From NCBI GenBank assembly GCA_041399065.1, contig JAWKTN010000005.1, forward strand, positions 744,001 through 808,000: 64,000 nt of DNA, given 5' to 3'. Shown here piece by piece: positions 63,101 through 64,000 of the stretch. A program made the position numbers and the translations under genes. Below the pieces are notes generated by a model. It saw nothing but the letters and a program-made list of their open reading frames with translations. It was not told the DNA's origin and made no database searches. The stretch is from JAGQPD01 sp020426865 (GTDB taxonomy: Bacteria > Planctomycetota > Planctomycetia > Pirellulales > Pirellulaceae). Each line of letters starts with the position of its first letter. Position 1 is the stretch's first letter.

Positions 63101-64000
63101 CAGCGCGATTGTCCATGGCATCAAACACGCCCTTGAATTCCCATTGACGTGTGTCAGGATTCTGTTCGTAAACGGCTTTTAAAGCTCGGTTGCCGTTAGC
63201 ATCAATCACTTCATCGAGGAAGTGCTCCGGCATTTCGTTGTAGCTGAAGCTCGTGGTCAGTCCTTCCTGATTGGTGAATGTGCGCAGGTCACCCACTGCG
63301 TCATAGCTATAGGTCAAGACACTGCCAGACGGGTCGACGATTTCGCGAATGCGCCCGCGGCCGTCACGATGGAACCGTATCGACTCCCCCGAAGAATGCG
63401 TGATACCGTCTTCCGTGAACGTCACCGTGTTACCGTTGCGGTCCGTGATGCTTTCGAGCCCGGTGAACTGGTCATAAACGTAGACTGTTCCGTCTGGGCG
63501 GGTGAGAAAGTAGCGGTCGGGATTGAGACCCGAGACCAGTTGTCCGAACGCGCCGCCGCGGAGTGTGGTTGCATTTTCAATCGTAAGCACATCGTAGACC
63601 CCTGGGTCTGGGTCAAAATAGGCACGTAGTTCTGCCCCAAAGAAGGATTGAGATACGATCTCCTCGCGGTAGGTGAAGCCGATACGCTTACCGTCTGGAT
63701 TCGTAAGAAAGACTTTTGTCCGATCAGGAATGAACTTATCCGTCGTGTAGTTCAGGCCACCGCCGACACCAAGTGCAACCGCCTCAAAAATCTGAGCATC
63801 TTGGACTCCCAACGTCCAACCGTAGCCAAAATCTCCCTCGTCATCACTGCTAAGTGTGTCGTAGACACGTGTGATCGTTATCGGGATGCCGGCCAGCGGA
63901 ATCGTTAGGTCATTGAATTCCAGCCGGAAATTGCCGACTTGAGGGTTGCTGTCAACGAAGAAAGTTGTTGGGTAAGCGTAACCTTGTCCGTTGACGTCGT
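60132..64000 (-). CDS. RHS-repeat protein with polymorphic toxin-like C-terminus (5' end outside window)
   Basis: The frame runs through the window edge, so the true start is outside; it continues in frame upstream as ITRVYDTLSSDDEGDFGYGW. It consists of many YD/RHS repeats (for example TYDALNRRIMIKTAED and RYDAQGNRIALRD), then the RHS core LYYFRARYYQPSVARYL with LYRYVGNAPLVGSDPSG, then a unique tail of about 120 residues with QCTYDGLGRLISSGKGAGTA near the end. Such proteins form a cocoon that delivers a C-terminal toxin. The tail has hydrophobic stretches; its activity is unknown. Confidence 0.85.
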   Translation of the reverse strand, partial: DVNGQGYAYPTTFFVDSNPQVGNFRLEFNDLTIPLAGIPITITRVYDTLSSDDEGDFGYGWTLGVQDAQIFEAVALGVGGGLNYTTDKFIPDRTKVFLTNPDGKRIGFTYREEIVSQSFFGAELRAYFDPDPGVYDVLTIENATTLRGGAFGQLVSGLNPDRYFLTRPDGTVYVYDQFTGLESITDRNGNTVTFTEDGITHSSGESIRFHRDGRGRIREIVDPSGSVLTYSYDAVGDLRTFTNQEGLTTSFSYNEMPEHFLDEVIDANGNRALKAVYEQNPDTRQWEFKGVFDAMDNRADERDFDLRSHTGVIRDANGNLTTLQFDDRGNVLVETDAAGNETIREYSDPRNPDKETRIIDRRGYVTVNEYDGRGNRLKSIETGHKDSPFAEPLVTSYTYNANNDVTSVTDALNHTTVFRYSGPNLVEIVNAAGNSATFSYYPNGNVQTFTDFNGNTTSFSDYQNGQPRRIIFADGTQQRFEHNQFGQTTYEAYVEADGTVVQEKRSFFDSAGRLIEEITGSDEDNSKLVRKLFYDGNLLDWEIIVHPDSLDGSGNLLESPATPVAERKSSITDYVYDVAGRLISQIDAEGGVVDFRYDAQGNRIALRDPAGNITTWLYDFLDRPIEERAPLFWDAIRQQPQYASLSADAFLDQIAPATSSAGANPLYDDPSGASCGAKTGAAHVRLTCYDAEGNESFTLDRNGRRREYEYDHAANLVREQWFDDLGTLIRTTAYDYDAAGNMLTSHDPDSTYVFTYDVLNQLKSVDNEGSPGIPHVILTYGYDGHGNVISVTDNFGVSVESVYNSRNLLDKRTWRDTLVPTGETSDIEPLHFAFHYNAAGRPEQVLRYRGTDDTNLVGKVVRDYDRTGRSTDITFTNAVDQALADYGFGYNALGSMDHDTRAGIEATYVHDLTGQLLSATRTNGNDEFFSYDLNGNRTLPGYVTGPGNRLKSDGVYAYEYDGEGNRIARTEIASGEITHYEYDHRNLLVRVSEQGPGGNEVEIAAYTYDALNRRIMIKTAEDTTVTVHDRDQAWVDFNDAGEVEARYLYDDEIDMLLAIAEAEQQPIFVNVDLLGSVVGYISVDGALAATVAYDVFGGLTHGEPVGRFGYAGRERDRSTELYYFRARYYQPSVARYLVRDTIAFLGNDANLYRYVGNAPLVGSDPSGNITAKEVAIIYNTIVTAVILVVRATTPPVPCPPKEAGISYLNFWVPDVGIILANAGLTFLEFHPGAVSGYRHPTGAQCTYDGLGRLISSGKGAGTADLFPPFTLPLFALHLLAEVIPEWLD

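Overview
The window looks like part of a large mobile replicon, most simply a plasmid or an integrated plasmid-like element, from a member of the Planctomycetota (probably Pirellulales-like). The reasons are a complete iteron-type replication origin with an RPA-family initiator, a ParA/ribbon-helix-helix partition operon, two MobF relaxases, a short coupling protein, ParB-like and primase-like plasmid genes, several decayed insertion sequences and toxin-antitoxin pairs. The ECF sigma factor paired with a membrane-anchored LolA-like protein, the integrase tail type and the giant RHS protein are of kinds common in planctomycetes. The assignment is by gene style only; no rRNA or other phylogenetic marker is present.

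Layout. 1-0.6 kb: the C-terminal part of a tyrosine recombinase and the decayed tail of a second one. 1.3-7.1 kb (minus strand): a mobilization operon of a ParB-like protein, small membrane proteins, a VirD4/TraD-type coupling ATPase, two exported proteins, an excisionase-like regulator and a tiny zinc-ribbon protein. 7.6-11.5 kb: HTH/sigma-like regulators. 11.6-14.6 kb: first MobF relaxase-helicase and a small partner gene. 15.1-20.4 kb: an unusual two-gene operon, a PilT/VirB11-like ATPase with a 4-nt overlap to a 1177-residue protein that has two KaiC-like P-loop domains and a region resembling a solute-binding protein. An IS element with a frameshifted transposase (20.47-22.07 kb) sits inside what looks like its promoter. 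23.2-25.9 kb: replication origin (two DnaA boxes, nine iterons), repA, and parA with its partner genes.

26-38.7 kb: small plasmid-type genes, two PIN/antitoxin pairs, an ECF sigma/anti-sigma-like cargo pair, a Toprim primase, a large ParB, and gene scars (NYN domain, receiver domain, a decayed paralogue). 38.8-45.1 kb: a very large DNA methylase-helicase preceded by two conserved small genes, one frameshifted. 45.6-50.8 kb: an OLD-like ATPase/Toprim gene and an ATPase plus PIN-like pair whose ATPase is interrupted by about 0.95 kb of foreign DNA; this resembles a defence island. 50.9-52.7 kb: a frameshifted IS1634-like transposase. 53.2 kb: an RNA ligase. 54.2-57.2 kb: second MobF relaxase and a small partner related to the first partner. 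57.9-59.6 kb: an IS1380-like element with a frameshifted transposase. 59.7-64 kb: a small membrane protein and an RHS-repeat protein that runs off the window.

How it works together: the replicon can start its own replication, segregate, be processed at an origin of transfer and be docked by its coupling protein. No mating-pore genes (VirB4 and others) are visible, so transfer would need genes outside the window or a helper. The most novel items are the KaiC/PilT operon and a pair of putative structured RNA elements (27.3 and 45.2 kb) that sit about 90-110 nt upstream of two minus-strand genes and share a conserved core with differing but still complementary stems.
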